Shown: one piece after another, positions 11,641 through 23,603 of the stretch
How positions within the stretch are numbered: the stretch's first letter is position 1
Layout of the letters: the number at the start of each line of letters is the position of its first letter
Position numbers and translations under genes: made by a program
Origin: Moringa oleifera
Taxonomy: Eukaryota > Streptophyta > Magnoliopsida > Brassicales > Moringaceae
Reading direction: 5' to 3'
Length of the DNA stretch: 64,000 nucleotides
Assembly (NCBI GenBank): GCA_021397835.1
Contig: JAJFZO010000355.1
Coordinates: 1 to 64,000, forward strand
The notes under the pieces: model-generated
Database searches by the model: none
Told to the model about the DNA's origin: nothing
The model's input: only the letters and a program-made list of their open reading frames with translations

Positions 11641-13299
11641 AATTCATTTCAATTTAGACTTTCGTGACACCATTTGCACATTTTAGTTATATTTTTCATA
11701 ATTGTAAAATTATTAATATGTAAGTAATTTTATTTATAAAAATTGTTATTTGAATTAACATTTGATTATTGTTTTAGATGGTAGTGAAAGTCAAACTTGA
11801 GCCGATTCCCACTGAATGTGAAGCCTCATATTACTTGGGAATTGATGAGAGTGTGTTGCCTTTGCATCTTGGTGCAACAAAACAGCATCGGCTCAATAAG
11901 CATAGCAATGCTTCGACCAGTGAAGCTGATGAGGACGATGATAATTTCGTGGCTAAAAGAAGAAAAAATCCTGCAAAATTGCCTGCTTTATCAAAGGTAG
12001 ACAATGTATACAAAACCTTATAATATTTAATTAATATTAGTTATATGTTAATATATATATATATATGTATATTATGTTTTCATTATTTAATTTTTTAATT
12101 GATGACTAATTAATTTGTTTGATCGATGATTAAATATAGCGATGATCTAGACACAATGCTACTTCATGACTAAAAGATGAGGATGAGGATGAGGATGAGG
12201 ATGAGGTTGAGGTTGAAGATATAGAGGGAGATGGAAGGGAGGATGTTGGAGGAAAAAAAGAGGAGAAGATACATACAGATTTCAGGGAGGAGGTTAGGGC
12301 AGAGAATACGAGAATGAGAACTGCAGCTATGGGTGAAGAATCCCAAACTGAGATATCACAAACTAAGAGTGTAGAGAAAGATACTGAGATTTGCAGTCGT
12401 CTTGATAACTTAGAGGCGAAGGTAAATCTCATGAATACAAGAATATTGAGTAATCACACCGAGCTTATGGTTGCCATATACTTTATCAAACACGCACTTC
12501 GACAAGTCGTCTCCTCTTATCGAGATCCTACACGCACTGAGACTGGTACACGCCAAAATGAGGTAATTTTATCCTTATTTGGGTACAAGATCATTAGTTT
12601 CGTTACAAGATAATTCATTGCAAAATTAACTTTTCGTTATAAGATTATACTAAAATCATTTCACGAATAATTCATTGTATAATTAAGTTTCGTTATAATA
12701 TATTTGTTTATTATCTCTTGTAGGGTGGTAATGATGCAACTTCTAGTGCACACCCTTCAGCTGCTCATGGCCAATATTCTCAAGAACCAATTAATGTAAG
12801 TGAGGTTAGGAGTGAGGACATGGGGGATGGAGATGAAGCCGTTGAGGCTGAAAGAGAGGCTATGGCGGGTTTAGCAGACTTAGCGACCGTTCTACCAAGG
12901 GAAGATAATGTGGTACCAGTTTATAGGATGCATAAGTGGTCTAGACAGCTGTGTAGTCCATACGTCGACCCCATTGAACATAAACGTGCTAGGTCCGAGC
13001 AAATGATTGATTCAAAGTTACAGCTAAATGAAGACATATGTAATGAATACAAAGCGTTTATGAAGGGATCATTAATGTCATAGTGAGTTAACTTATGTAT
13101 AATTTTTTAATAGATATCATATATTTTCTTTATAAATATCATATAAATAACAAACTAACCTCTGTAATGCAGTTGCAATGTACATATTAGTTATTCTGTT
13201 AGTATCGAGTGGTTTCGCATATTTGAGGTCAATGATCAATGGATCGATGATTCGGTATGTCACCATCATACTAAATCATGTCTAATTTATATGATTTAT

Positions 13300-13610
13300 A
13301 CCTAGGTGTAACATTTTGTATTAAATATTAGGATTGATGCCTATGTTATATGCTTCCGTATCAAGTATTATGATTCGTGTCTAAGTTATATGCTTTCATA
13401 TTACGTATTATGATTTGTGTCCAGTTATATGATTTCATATCAAGTATTATGATTTGTGCTTAGATTGCATCATTTTGTGTCAAGATTTCGTGTCAAGATT
13501 TCATGTCAAGTATTATGATTCATGCCTAGATTGCATCATTTCGTGTCAAGTATTATGATTCGTGCCAAAGTTATATAATTTCGTATCAAATATTATGATT
13601 TTTGTTTATA
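13300..13610. repeat. Tandem repeat of about 41 bp in MULE intron (AAGTATTATGATTCGTG)
   Basis: About six to seven units containing CAAGTATTATGATTCGTG followed by a TTATATGATTTC-like part, in the intron between exons 6 and 7. The TCGTG core is shared with the 11.5-kb block. Confidence 0.8.
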
Positions 13611-14719
13611 TTTAATATTTTGTGACATTTTCACTTGGTTTTTGCAGCACATTGATGCTTATTTATACCTTCTAAGAAAACGACAGAAGGAGTTTTCAAA
13701 TGTATGTATATAAGCAGGATATATGCATTTGTGACCTTTTACTTTATGTAAGTATTGATAATTTTTATTAGTCTTTTCTAATTACGCTGCTTTTTGTTTG
13801 TTGTTTGACAATCTTTTTTATTTTTTTAAATGGTTTTGTAGACATGTCTTTTTTTTATATATATAATAAGTACCAAGTAGATGTAGATGCTGATGGTCCT
13901 TCAACAAACTCACAATGGGACACCCACCAATGGGATGATGATCTTCTAGAGCGTGTGCGCGGAACATTTTGTGATTGCTACCCATCATGGCAAACTGTTA
14001 ATAAGGTAAAAAAAATAATCTTTATCACTTTAAATAATTAATTGTAGCAATATTTCATTTCATTGAAATATGAGCAATTGCAGCTGTTAGTGCCATGCCA
14101 TATTAGTGGAGCGCATTGGCTTGTTGTCGTCATCGATCTGTAAAAATTTAGTTTGTGCATTTATGACTTGTATCGACAACATTTTTTAGCAATATTTCAT
14201 TTCACACCAGAAGTGCAAATTCGACAGCAAAATTGTTTTAGATTCATGCTTCCTAGTTTTTTGTCAAGCGGGGGTCACTTCATCGCTAAACCTGATGTTG
14301 CAATTCCTACAGTTCCATTGTCATGCACATTACATCCAAAATCTCAAGTCCCTCAGCAAAAAACATTGTAAGTTTTAGTCATATCGATTTATTTACATTT
14401 CTAATGTTATCAGTTTTTTAACACATGCTAATTGACATACTTTTTTCTTTTTTTTTTTTATGTAGTGGTAATTACGGCCCTCATATGCTATATACCATTG
14501 ACCATTTTTTAGCTGGTAAGCCACTGAAGTACACCGATATCCAAATGCCAAAAATTAGAAAGCACATGACTGTTTATGTATTTGCTAACTTAACTGATGA
14601 GAACGATGACTCACCATGACAGCTCACATTATTTTTCACACAATTATTTTGTATTATTTTTTTGTATGTATATTTTATATATAGAAAGCAATATTGAATG
14701 ACAACAATTATCATATGAT

Positions 14720-15060
14720 TTATATAAAAGATGTTACAAAATTAGGCCAATCTTACATTTAAAATAAGAAAGAATGAGATAGGAGTAATTATGATAAGAT
14801 TTTAACTAAAAGATGTTATGAAACTAAGCCAATCTTATGTTTAAACCAAGAAGAAACGAAATAAAAGTAATAATGATAAGATTTTAACTAAAAACATATT
14901 ACCAAACTTAGACAACATGATGATAAAAAAATAATAATAAACAAGATGTCACGAAATCAGACAATATGATACGATTTTTATCAAAATGATGGTACGAACT
15001 ACTAACAATCATCATACGATTTTATCAAAAAGATGTCATGATATATCAGACTTCTCAAGT
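14720..15060. repeat. Tandem repeat of about 42/84 bp between the two MULE genes
   Basis: GATGTTAC/GATGTCACGA-type cores recur near 14729, 14812, 14895, 14945, 14988 and 15031, with ATGATAAGATTTTAACTAAA linkers. It lies exactly in the gap between the convergent genes. Confidence 0.7.
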
Positions 15061-15219
15061 TAACGGGATAAGTTATTATCATATGATTTTGGTATACTCC
15101 TACGTGCATTACCTGTGATAATCTCAAATACATGATAACTCGACGGTATCAAAAGATAACAAATCAACAGTTTGCTTCGTAATTATACAATAAATCAATA
15201 ATAATAAAAATATTATATA

Positions 15220-17949
15220 TCATAAGTCAATGATATTATTATCAATTATAGATAAACAAGGGGTAGCAGTGCAAATCTGTGAGTTATGTCCAACCACACC
15301 ACAATTGTAATATTTACATTGCAACTATTCAGACACATTCGCTGATTGTGATTGACTTCCTTGATCATGATATTGTGGGTTTGAACATGTCAACCGATTG
15401 TGTCCATATTGGCTGCACCTAAAACATTTTTCTTTTGTCATGGTCTTTCCCCACTAGAGGGTATTCTTTGATTTTTTGGATGACCTGCATGCTTACCATT
15501 ATTCGGAGGTAATATAACAACATTTTTGACGTCTTCAAGCACATTCCAATCAGACTTGTCACCCACTGGATATATTGACTTAGTGTATGCTGCTATTAAG
15601 TACTCTTGTTTGTAATAGTCAGAGCAAAGTGTTATAAAATCAATGTTATGCTCCCTATGAAAAATTGAAAAATAAAAAAGTTATTAAAATAATAATGATT
15701 TTATCAGAAAACGTTATCGACAAACAATAAATGCCACCTGAATGCAGCTAGTGCATGTGCACATGGCAACAGATCAGTCTGAAACTCCCTACAAGTGCAA
15801 GTATATTCCGTGAGGTTAACAACCACTTCTTTACCCTTGTGCTTGACTACAAATACATTCCAATCAATGTTAGAAGCTGTCATCTGTAATGAAAATTTTT
15901 GTCTTTCATTCATCAAAGAATGGACCCATTCAGTTAATTGTGCTTTCCAAATCTTAGCTTTCTCGTGCCTATCATAAAACCAATGTTGCATCATGTCTCT
16001 AATGAATACCAATAAAGCCATGACGGGTAATTCGCGGGCAAATTGAAGACATGAATTCAAGCTTTCAGCAATATTAGTAGTCATGAGTTGGTATCGTCTT
16101 CGAGGGCAATACACACGTGACCATTTCTTCTGATCTTCTTTCATGATATATTGAAATGCTTGAGGGTGATTAGCTTGCAATTCAATAATAAATTAACTAA
16201 ATTCAGACTCTCGATATGCCCTTGCTGCACTATAGAATATCTTAGACACTTCTTCTCTCTTGAATTTATTCTTTATATTTTGGGCCATATGCCAAGAACA
16301 TAACCCATGATAAGAATCGGGGAAGACCTTTACAATGGCCTTTGCAATACTAGCATGATGATCTGATATAATAACCAAGTCATGAACATGACCAATAGCT
16401 TCCTTTAGTTGCTTCAAAAACCATTCCCAAGCCTCATAGTTTTCTGAGTCACCATAACCAAATGCTAGTGGGTATATCTATTCATTTTCATCCTTGCACA
16501 CGGCTACAAACATGACATCATGGAATCTTCCTTTCAAGTGAGTGGCATCGATAGCAATAACTGGTTTAATCATTGAATGGAACCCCTTTAATGATTGTCC
16601 AAGAGCTACAAAGAAATACTTAAATCGATTAGTCTCATCTTCTATGCATATGTGAGCCTTAGTTCCTAGATTAGCTATTTGCAACATGTGATAATATGAT
16701 GATAATTGTTGGTATGACTCAACTGGGTCACCATAAATAAGAGACAATGCGTATTCTTTCGCCTTCTAGGCTTTGCTATATAAAATTTGTATGTCATATA
16801 ATTCTTTCATGTCACTTATGATATCTTTTGGCTTAATAATTTTAGCATTAGTGGATAACCGCTGGGCAAAAATTTCTCCAATAATGGTAGAACTTGCTTG
16901 TCGATGTCGTTGATGCAACTCCTCAATTATGCAAGTGTAGGTCAAATCACAACGTCTAATTTGAAAGAATTATCCTTGTGTAACTTTCACAACACGGACC
17001 TTCCATGCACAATTTTCTTCTCTATAAGCAATCTCAAATATTGATTTATTAGATCTAGTGACTCTAAATTCAAAATTCTCAGTCAATGCATATATTCTCA
17101 AAAATCGCTTCAACTCTTTCTTATTTGAGAAAAATTGACCTTTAGCAAGGGGGTGTCAGTCGGAGTCATTGATTCCATGGTAGAAGCCAGAATAATATAG
17201 TGTAATTCAACACCCAACACATTATACCTCTTATTAACACCATCACTTATATTATTGTGTGCTTCAGGTCATGCAGGTGGCACATAAGGTAGGATTGAAC
17301 GTGGTACAGAAGGCAAGTTCTCATCATTAAGCTCAACTTTCATAATGGGTTCATATTGCTCTTCTTCGATAGGTTGAGTGGGCTCAATATCTGGGATTGG
17401 ATACTCACACCTAACATCATAGTCCATCGACTCATCTAAGTTGATTTCATTAGTATTCTGAGTGTTAGGAGGAGTCTCATTATAAAATAATGGTTCCATG
17501 CCCAAATTTTTACTTTGAACAATGAGATGGGTCTGTACATTGGGGATTGCATATGTAACCTCATTGCTCCCAATACAAGAGTTCAATTGATTGATTCGTT
17601 TTGAATTTTCACCTTCACATATACCATACATATTCTCAACATTATGTTGCTTCACCAAATCCATAATTACACGGGGTAATATGTTATCATCATACAACAT
17701 AAACTCAATATCATCATCATTCATTAACTCAATTTTTACAGTAGTTTCCTCGGACCTCACTATGGTGTGCAGTATAACATCATAATTAGAGAAATCAGTA
17801 TCAATGCGAGATTTAACTAAACCCAATAACTGTGCATGTGTCAAATCCTTTTGAACAACATAACCTCGAGTTTTGATAGTCCTACCAGTATATTCAAAAC
17901 TTCCTCTTGACTCAGACCACTCACCATTCCAAGTTACAATGACACGCAT
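15220..17949 (-). pseudogene. MURA-type MULE transposase, decayed
   Basis: Transposase that would bind the terminal repeats and cut and rejoin DNA. Start chosen at 17949 (MRVIVTWNGEW), just after a TTGCAG acceptor; the region to 17269 is the N-terminal domain with an acidic tail. The catalytic core has an Asp in AIDATHLKGRF (16547-16549) and one in VIISDHHAS (16361-16363), then CSWHMAQNIKNKF. A SWIM zinc finger follows, C-x-C-x9-C-x-H (CTCREFQTDLLPCAH, 15799-15755). After a probable intron come SDYYK...SIYPVGD and two CCHC knuckles, the first CFRCSQYGHNRLTC. Damage: stops near 17269, 16970, 16770, 16478 and 16193, a frameshift near 17150, and another near 15450. The second knuckle has its first Cys changed. 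Confidence 0.88.
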
Positions 17950-18044
17950 TCTGCAATGACCATAAAAACATTTCAAAAAAGAAGCAATAGTTACAGAAAG
18001 AAGAACAAAACTAAAGTTCAATAAATAAATAACGATTTAGATAA

Positions 18045-18485
18045 ATAAGCAATGATATTATCTTATGTATCGATTCCATTAAAGAATATCAATTGTGAAT
18101 GAAGTCATGATGGTTCACAAGATGGCATGAATTTGGTGACTAAGTCACGATTTAATCAAACATAGCACGAGTCTTTGTCTATGTCACGAAATAAGCAATG
18201 ATATTATCTCATGTATCGATTTCATGAAAGAATATCAATTATGAATGAAGTCACGATGGTTGACAAGATAGCACAATTTGATGACTAAGTCACGATTTAA
18301 TCAAACATAGCACTAGTCTTTGTCTATGTCACGAAATAAGCAACAACAGTATCTCATGTAACGATTTCATTAAAGAATATCAATTGCAAATGAAGTCACA
18401 ATGGTTCACAAGATGACACGAATTTGGTGACTAAGTCATGATTTAATCAAACATAGCACGATCCTTTGTACATGTTACGATATGC
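18045..18485. repeat. Tandem repeat of about 145 bp upstream of the transposase
   Basis: Three copies starting near 18045, 18191 and 18336 (ATAAGCAATGATATTATCTC). Each contains several TCACGA/CACGA cores (ATGTCACGAAATAAG, AAGTCACGATTTAATC). Confidence 0.85.
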
Positions 18486-18528
18486 ATGATACATCACGAT
18501 TATTCTTTCTAAATACATAAAATCTTGG

Positions 18529-19850
18529 CAGTGTTAAGACACATTATCTTTCAAATACATACTTGTTAGTCTATTGACCCACTCGAATACTTTTTGTTTT
18601 TGAAGAACAATGTCTTACCAAAAACATAAGCTTGGTTGTGTAAATCTTAGATACAATATGAAGAGAACTTTCAAACACATTAAATCTTGGTAGTGTTAAG
18701 ATACATTATCTTTCAAATACATATCTAAAAAAGATAGATCTATCATATCCTTCCATTGTATATGAAACTTATGGTTTCCATTGGTGTAAATCTAACACCT
18801 CAATTTGGAAGAAATAATCCCCCATTGTTAACAAACAGTTATCCATTACGCGGGGAAAATCCTATGTTATTTAAACAGAAAGATTCTGCTTCTACTCTTA
18901 CAAGAACGGACTAACAGGGTCAGCTACCCAACTAATCCTCATAATTAAATACTGTTACTGTATAAAGTAGATCTCATTGTGAAAGACAAGACTTATTACT
19001 GGAAAATTCATGGGTAGAGCCAAAGAGTGTGAACTGTACAAGTTACCAATAGTATTGATTAATTGAAGGAAGGAGCTCCGGTGTATAGAGAGTTTAGGGT
19101 TTGTTAGTCTATTGACCCACTCGAACACTTTTTACTTTTGAAGAACAATGTATTACTAAAAACATGAGTTTAGTTGTGTAAATCTTAGATACAATGTGAA
19201 GAGAACTTTCAAACACATGGAATCTTGGCAGTGTTAAGATACATTATCTTTCAAATACGTACTTGTTAGTCTATTGACCCACCCGAACACTTTTTGTCTT
19301 TGAAGAACAATGTGTTACTAAAAACATGAGCTTGGTTGTGCAAATCTTAAATACAATGTGAAGAGAACTTTCAAACACATAAAATCCTGGTAGTGCTCAG
19401 ATACATTATCTTTCAAATACATACTTGTTAGTCTATTGACCCACCTAAATACTTTTTGCTTTTGAAGAATAATGTGTTACCAAAAACATGGGCTTGGTTG
19501 TGTAAATCTTAGATACAATGTGAAGAGAACTTTCAAACACATAAAATCTTGACAGTGTTAAGATACATTACCTTTCAAATACATATTTGTTAGTCTATTG
19601 ACCCAACCGAACACTTTTTGCTTTTGAAGAACAATGTGTTACCAAAAACATGAACTTGGTTGTGTAAATCTTAGATAAAACGTGAAAAGAACTTTCAAAC
19701 ACATAAAATCTTTGCAGTATTAAGATCATTATCTTTTAAATACATATATGTTAGTCTGTTGACCCACCCGAACACTTTTTGCTTTTGGAGAATAATGTGT
19801 TACCAAAAACATGAGCTTGGTTGTGTAAATCTTAGATATAGCGGAAGAGA
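18529..19850. repeat. 162-bp satellite, interrupted, near right end of the MULE
   Basis: TTGTTAGTCTATTGACCC recurs at 18563, 19101, 19263, 19425, 19587 and 19749; the last five are exactly 162 bp apart. A partial unit lies at about 18684-18725. The stretch 18726-19095 is non-repetitive and may hold the transposase promoter or leader. Units are well conserved, so amplification is recent relative to the rest of the window. Confidence 0.9.
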
Positions 19851-20074
19851 ACTAGCCAAAATCAATTGATTTTGCTTTTGATTCCTTTTCTAGCTTCTGT
19901 GTAGTTAGATCTTAAATATAAACATGAAGGAAAAATTTGGGGAAAGAGGTTGAAGACCTAGAGAAAGCTAGATGAGAGAGAAAGTTCAATGAGAGAGAAT
20001 ACTAATACTATGTGCTATTTTTTTTAATTTATTTACTTTTTAAGGGTATTATTGTCTTTAGGATGGGTGTTTTA

Positions 20075-20175
20075 GTCTTCACAGTACATTTAAGTGCTAA
20101 AAACATAAAAGTTAGAAAAAAATGGTTTGTTTTACAAAACTAGGAACAAGAGGTGACATTTTTGTCAATTTCCTC
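20075..20175 (-). repeat. Right terminal inverted repeat of the MULE
   Basis: The terminus reads GTCAATTTCCTC on + (GAGGAAATTGAC inward). It includes AAGTGCTAAAAAC and TTTTACAAAACT, the counterparts of islands in the left arm. Confidence 0.65.
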
Positions 20176-20184
20176 AAAACTTTA
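20176..20184. repeat. Right 9-bp target-site duplication of the MULE
   Basis: AAAACTTTA, a perfect match to 9498-9506. Confidence 0.88.
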
Positions 20185-20496
20185 TGTTATATATTTCATG
20201 TGACGTATAAATAAATATTTGTAATACTAATTTATTCAAGTTGGCTGACAAGTTAAACGAGCTGAACTTGTCAATAAACAAACTATAACAAGACTAGGCA
20301 AGCCAGCCAGGAACAGAACCTAGGCAGCTTGAGAGCAGCTTAGTTCATGGTAATGCTTACTCATTTGTGTCATCTGAGTTAGATTAAATATGAAACACAC
20401 AAAAGATCATTCTACTAGTTGTATTGTTCTAAACTGTAGCTTGTGGTCTTTACTAGTTTGCACTGTTTGCTAATATTGGATATCCATTATTTGCAG

Positions 20497-20567
20497 AAAG
20501 GGATTAGAGCTGCACAGCGATTCTGCAATTCATATTTTCTTGGCAGTTTGGTAACGCGTAAAATAAG
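20497..20567 (+). other. Possible orphan exon
   Basis: 71-nt stretch open in one frame (KGIRAAQRFCNSYFLGSLV...), preceded by TTATTTGCAG and followed by GTATGG, so it has splice-like borders. I do not recognise the peptide and it does not match the YIF1 exons downstream. Confidence 0.2.
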
Positions 20568-20959
20568 GTATGGTTTTCTTCTTGCACTTTGGCAACACTA
20601 CCTTCTTGTTATCGTGAATATATATAGTATTTAAAAAAGTTATGGTTTCCTTCTCTAGATCTTTTTTTTCTTTAAAAATAATTAGAATCACCGAACCTTT
20701 GTGACAATGCTCTTTACATGGTTATCTTGAATATACTGTGAGAAAGCTAAGGTTGTCATTGCACAGCTTATCTCAACTTTCCTAAACAAATAAAACTCCC
20801 TAGAACTGGATTTTTGATTTTACTTTTGTTAATTGAGGTGTTCATGGAGAATGGAAATACTGATGCCAAATAAGTTGTGTTGCCATTATTAAACAAAGAT
20901 GCCCAAGGCATTATATCTTTTATTCCTATTGGTTGGTTTACTACAATTCAGCAAGCTGT

Positions 20960-21954
20960 CTTGTTAATGCTTCGATTTGGAAATGCATTTTATGTGCTGG
21001 CTCTGGGCTCATCTGAACTGGGCAGATATGGAGAGAAGATCGTAGGATCAAGCTCTGAATATGTGCAAAGCAATGTAAGTAGCACGTGAAGACCGTAACT
21101 TAAGGTGCCACTCTGGTTTGAGCTTGAAACAGCTTTGAATGATTAAGCATATAGTTTATTTTATTAAATGATACTATGTTGCTACCTTTTTTACTCATGA
21201 CAGAGGAAAAGATTGAAGTCGAACTTTTGATCACATTTGAATTGAAAAATATTTCATAGCAAATTATTCATGGAGTGGTTGAAAGCACATATACATTAAG
21301 GTTTTTCGTGTCATTTGACCAATTTATGTCAGATGTTAATTATTCTTTGAAAACATTATAGAGCTTTTGACATGAATTAAACAAAGGACTCATGCTTTGC
21401 TTGAAAAAAAAGATCAAACAACTGTGTTTGAGATCATAATGATATGGAGTTGCTAACAACAACTCGTACTAGAGGGAGCTCTTATTAATTAGTCCAAAAT
21501 AGCATGCTATTGCCTTTTCCTTTCTTTTTACTTGAAAATGAATTTAAGGTTATTGGCATATGGCCTTAAGGATTAACATGTTTTTCTTGCTTTTCAATAT
21601 TTTTTTGTTGTGATTTTGAAATGAATAGTTAAGTACTTAACGTATCTATAGTATCATTTTTCAAGTAAATGATCATCATGTGAGGAATAAATTGAAGGTT
21701 GTCTTATTTCCATTCTTGCACAGGGTAAATTGATATCCTTCTCTAATTTTATTGTTGGCACCTTTTTTCTTCCCCCTCAATATCTTTTTTGTTTTCCTGT
21801 CAGGGCCATTGGACAAGAATATCTTAGCTAGTGGGAGGAAGGCTTTCCTATAAGCCCCCGATTTATGATATGATGCCCCAGACTTATACATCTCATTTGT
21901 GGCATTTGGTACCTACGTTGTTCTTGCTAGCTTGTCATTGGGAATTAATGGGAA
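20960..21954 (+). pseudogene. YIF1: YIF1-like (HRF1/Yip1-interacting factor) gene fragment, copy A
   Basis: YIF1 proteins are multi-pass membrane proteins of ER-Golgi vesicle traffic that act with YIP1. Three exons are visible. The first, about 20960-21074, has FGNAFY then GRYGEKIVGSSSEYVQSN and ends CAAT|GTAAGT. The second, 21629-21724, has FQVNDHHVRNKLKVVLFPF and ends at GTAAAT. The third, 21804-21954, has GHWTRIS-stop-LVGGRLSYKPPIYD and then, after a frameshift, APDLYISFVAFGTYVVLAS. Defects: a frameshift after FGNAFY, a TAA in exon 2, a TAG and a frameshift in exon 3. Later exons (the membrane part of the family) are missing; a 5S array begins about 550 bp downstream. Without the ancestral gene it is unclear whether the 5S array entered an intron. 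Confidence 0.82.
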
Positions 21955-23069
21955 GTAGGTTAACTTTTTCATCTTTTGTCCTCAGTCTTGGTTCATGATG
22001 ACTATTCTATTATGGAAATATGCAACTATCTGATTTTTATATAGTTTTTGGTGACTCCTCTAATATGCCATTAGTTTGGTCTTCAAATCTCATAGTTGTA
22101 TTTTTTAAAGGCATGTCACTGTGTTAGATCATTTCTTGTTTATATAATATTTAGTTGAATTTCATCTTTTTTTTTTGTTTTCTTGATATTTTTGTTGTTT
22201 ACATTCAATTATTTTATTTTTTAAGGATTTTTATTCATATTTTTGTATTTTATCTTTTCTTTATATAATTTTTAGTTTTTTAGTTTTCTCAATTTTTTCT
22301 TCATTTTTTAGAACTTTTTTCTTGTGTTGCACCCCTTTTTTATAAAAAATATATTTTTAAATTTTTATTATTTTTAATTAATTTTTTCTTTTGATGATCT
22401 GTCATTTTATTTATTTTTTATTTTTTATTTTTTTTGCATTTTCTTCCTTCTTGCCTTTTCTTTTTTGTGATTTTCTTTCTTTTTTTCATTTTTTTTTTTT
22501 TAGATTTTAAGTGTAACTATATCAACACTGATGTATCGAATTGCATCAAAACTCGAAGTTAAGCGTGCTTGAGCGGGAGTAGTACTAGAATGGGTGATTT
22601 CTTTTAGTAAATCTTTGTGTTGCACCTTTATTCATATAAAAATATTTGTTTATTTTATTATTTTTATTTATATTTTTTTCATAATCTTTTATTTTTTATT
22701 TTATTATTTTCTTTTTTGTATTTTTTTCATTATACTCTTTTCTTGTTTATGACTTTTTTTTTTCAGTTTTTAATATATTTTTTTAGATTTTTGAGTTCAA
22801 TCATGCTAATAGTAAGCATCGATCCCAATTGAACTACAAAGTTAAGCGTGCTTGGGCGAGAATAGTACTGAGATGAGTGATTCCTCTTGGAAAATCCTCA
22901 TATTGCACCATTTTTCGTTCTGCCAAAACAATACTTTTGGATTTTATTATTTATTTATTTATTTGATAATCTTTTATTTTTTATTTTGTTTTTATTTTTT
23001 TTGTATTTTCTTTCATATGCTTTTTTTATTTACTACTTTTTTAATTTTTAATTTTTTTTTTGGATTTTT

Positions 23070-23187
23070 GAGTGCGATCATGCCAATAGTAAGTATCGAT
23101 CTCATTTGAACTGGGAAGTTAAGCATGCTGGGGCGAGAGTAATACTAAGATGGGTGATTCTACTTGAAAAATTCTCGTATTGCACCA
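23070..23187 (+). pseudogene. 5S rRNA pseudogene
   Basis: Starts AGTGCGATCATGCCAATAG. Box A is nearly normal (GAAGTTAAGCATGCTGGGGC) and box C reads ATACTAAGATGGGTGA. Ends CGTATTGCACC. Confidence 0.8.
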
Positions 23188-23317
23188 TTTTTCGTTTCAA
23201 TAAAATTTAATTTTTATTATTTATTTATGTATTTATTTATTTGATAATTTTTCATTTTTTATTTTTTGTTTTCAATACTTTTTGATTTTTTTGATAGAAA
23301 CACTTTTGAATTTTTTT

Positions 23318-23435
23318 GGGTGCGATCATACCAATACTGATGCACTGGATCCTATTAGAACTTCGAAGTTAAGCGTGCTTGGGTGAGAGTAGTATTAGGA
23401 TGAGTGGTTCTTTTTAGAAAATACTGGGGCTGCAC
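23318..23435 (+). pseudogene. 5S rRNA pseudogene, among the best preserved
   Basis: GGGTGCGATCATACCAATAC at the 5' end and GAAGTTAAGCGTGCTTGGGT through box A match the plant consensus almost exactly. Box C (GTATTAGGATGAGTGG) and the 3' end (GGGGCTGCAC) carry several changes. Confidence 0.85.
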
Positions 23436-23603
23436 TTTTTTTTATAAAATATTTTTTCTAATTTATTATTATTTATTTATTTTTTTCTTTGGATTATTTT
23501 TTGTTTTATTTTAATTTATTTTATATTTTATATTTTTCTCCATTATATTTTATTTCATTTCTATGACTCTGTTTTTTTATTTTCAATAATTTTTAGATTT
23601 TTA

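Larger units (their letters stand above)
10419..14619 (+). pseudogene. DUF1985-ULP1 (C48 SUMO protease-like) MULE gene, ten exons, decayed
   Basis: Exons by GT-AG signals and frame: 10419-11117, 11214-11351, 11778-11996, 12140-12562, 12724-13082, 13173-13254, 13648-13701, 13871-14005, 14084-14367, 14466-14619. Exons 1-2 give a DUF1985 domain (CFGKE-stop-FCLITGLRFGE, then FAFEVIPS). Exon 3 has a basic KRRK stretch and exon 4 an acidic Asp/Glu run. Exons 6-10 give the ULP1 peptidase: HIDAYLYLLRKRQ, catalytic His in SGAHWLVVVIDL (14114-14116) and Asp in CIYDLY (14165-14167). The catalytic Cys of the G-N/D-C-G motif is Tyr (TAC, 14473-14475). In-frame stops lie at 10632, near 10708, in exon 2 and near 14141. 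ULP1 proteases cleave SUMO from proteins; this copy cannot. Confidence 0.85.
9507..20175. mobile_element. Mutator-like element (MULE) with DUF1985-ULP1 and MURA genes
   Basis: A 10.67-kb DNA transposon defined by a perfect 9-bp flanking duplication and degenerate terminal inverted repeats. Inside are a multi-exon DUF1985-ULP1 gene on + (10419-14619) and a MURA-type transposase on - (15220-17949), converging tail to tail. Five tandem-repeat blocks fill introns, the intergenic gap and the transposase side. MULEs carrying ULP1-like genes (Kaonashi-type elements) are known in plants, and this fits that group. Both genes have stops and frameshifts, so the copy is non-autonomous now, although the intact target duplication suggests insertion later than most neighbouring repeats. 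Confidence 0.88.

Noticed and set aside
20877..21089. Callose synthase-like fragment (FIPIGW)
   Set aside because: A short chance resemblance; the rest of the segment (GRYGEKIVGSSSEYVQSN) clearly matches YIF1.
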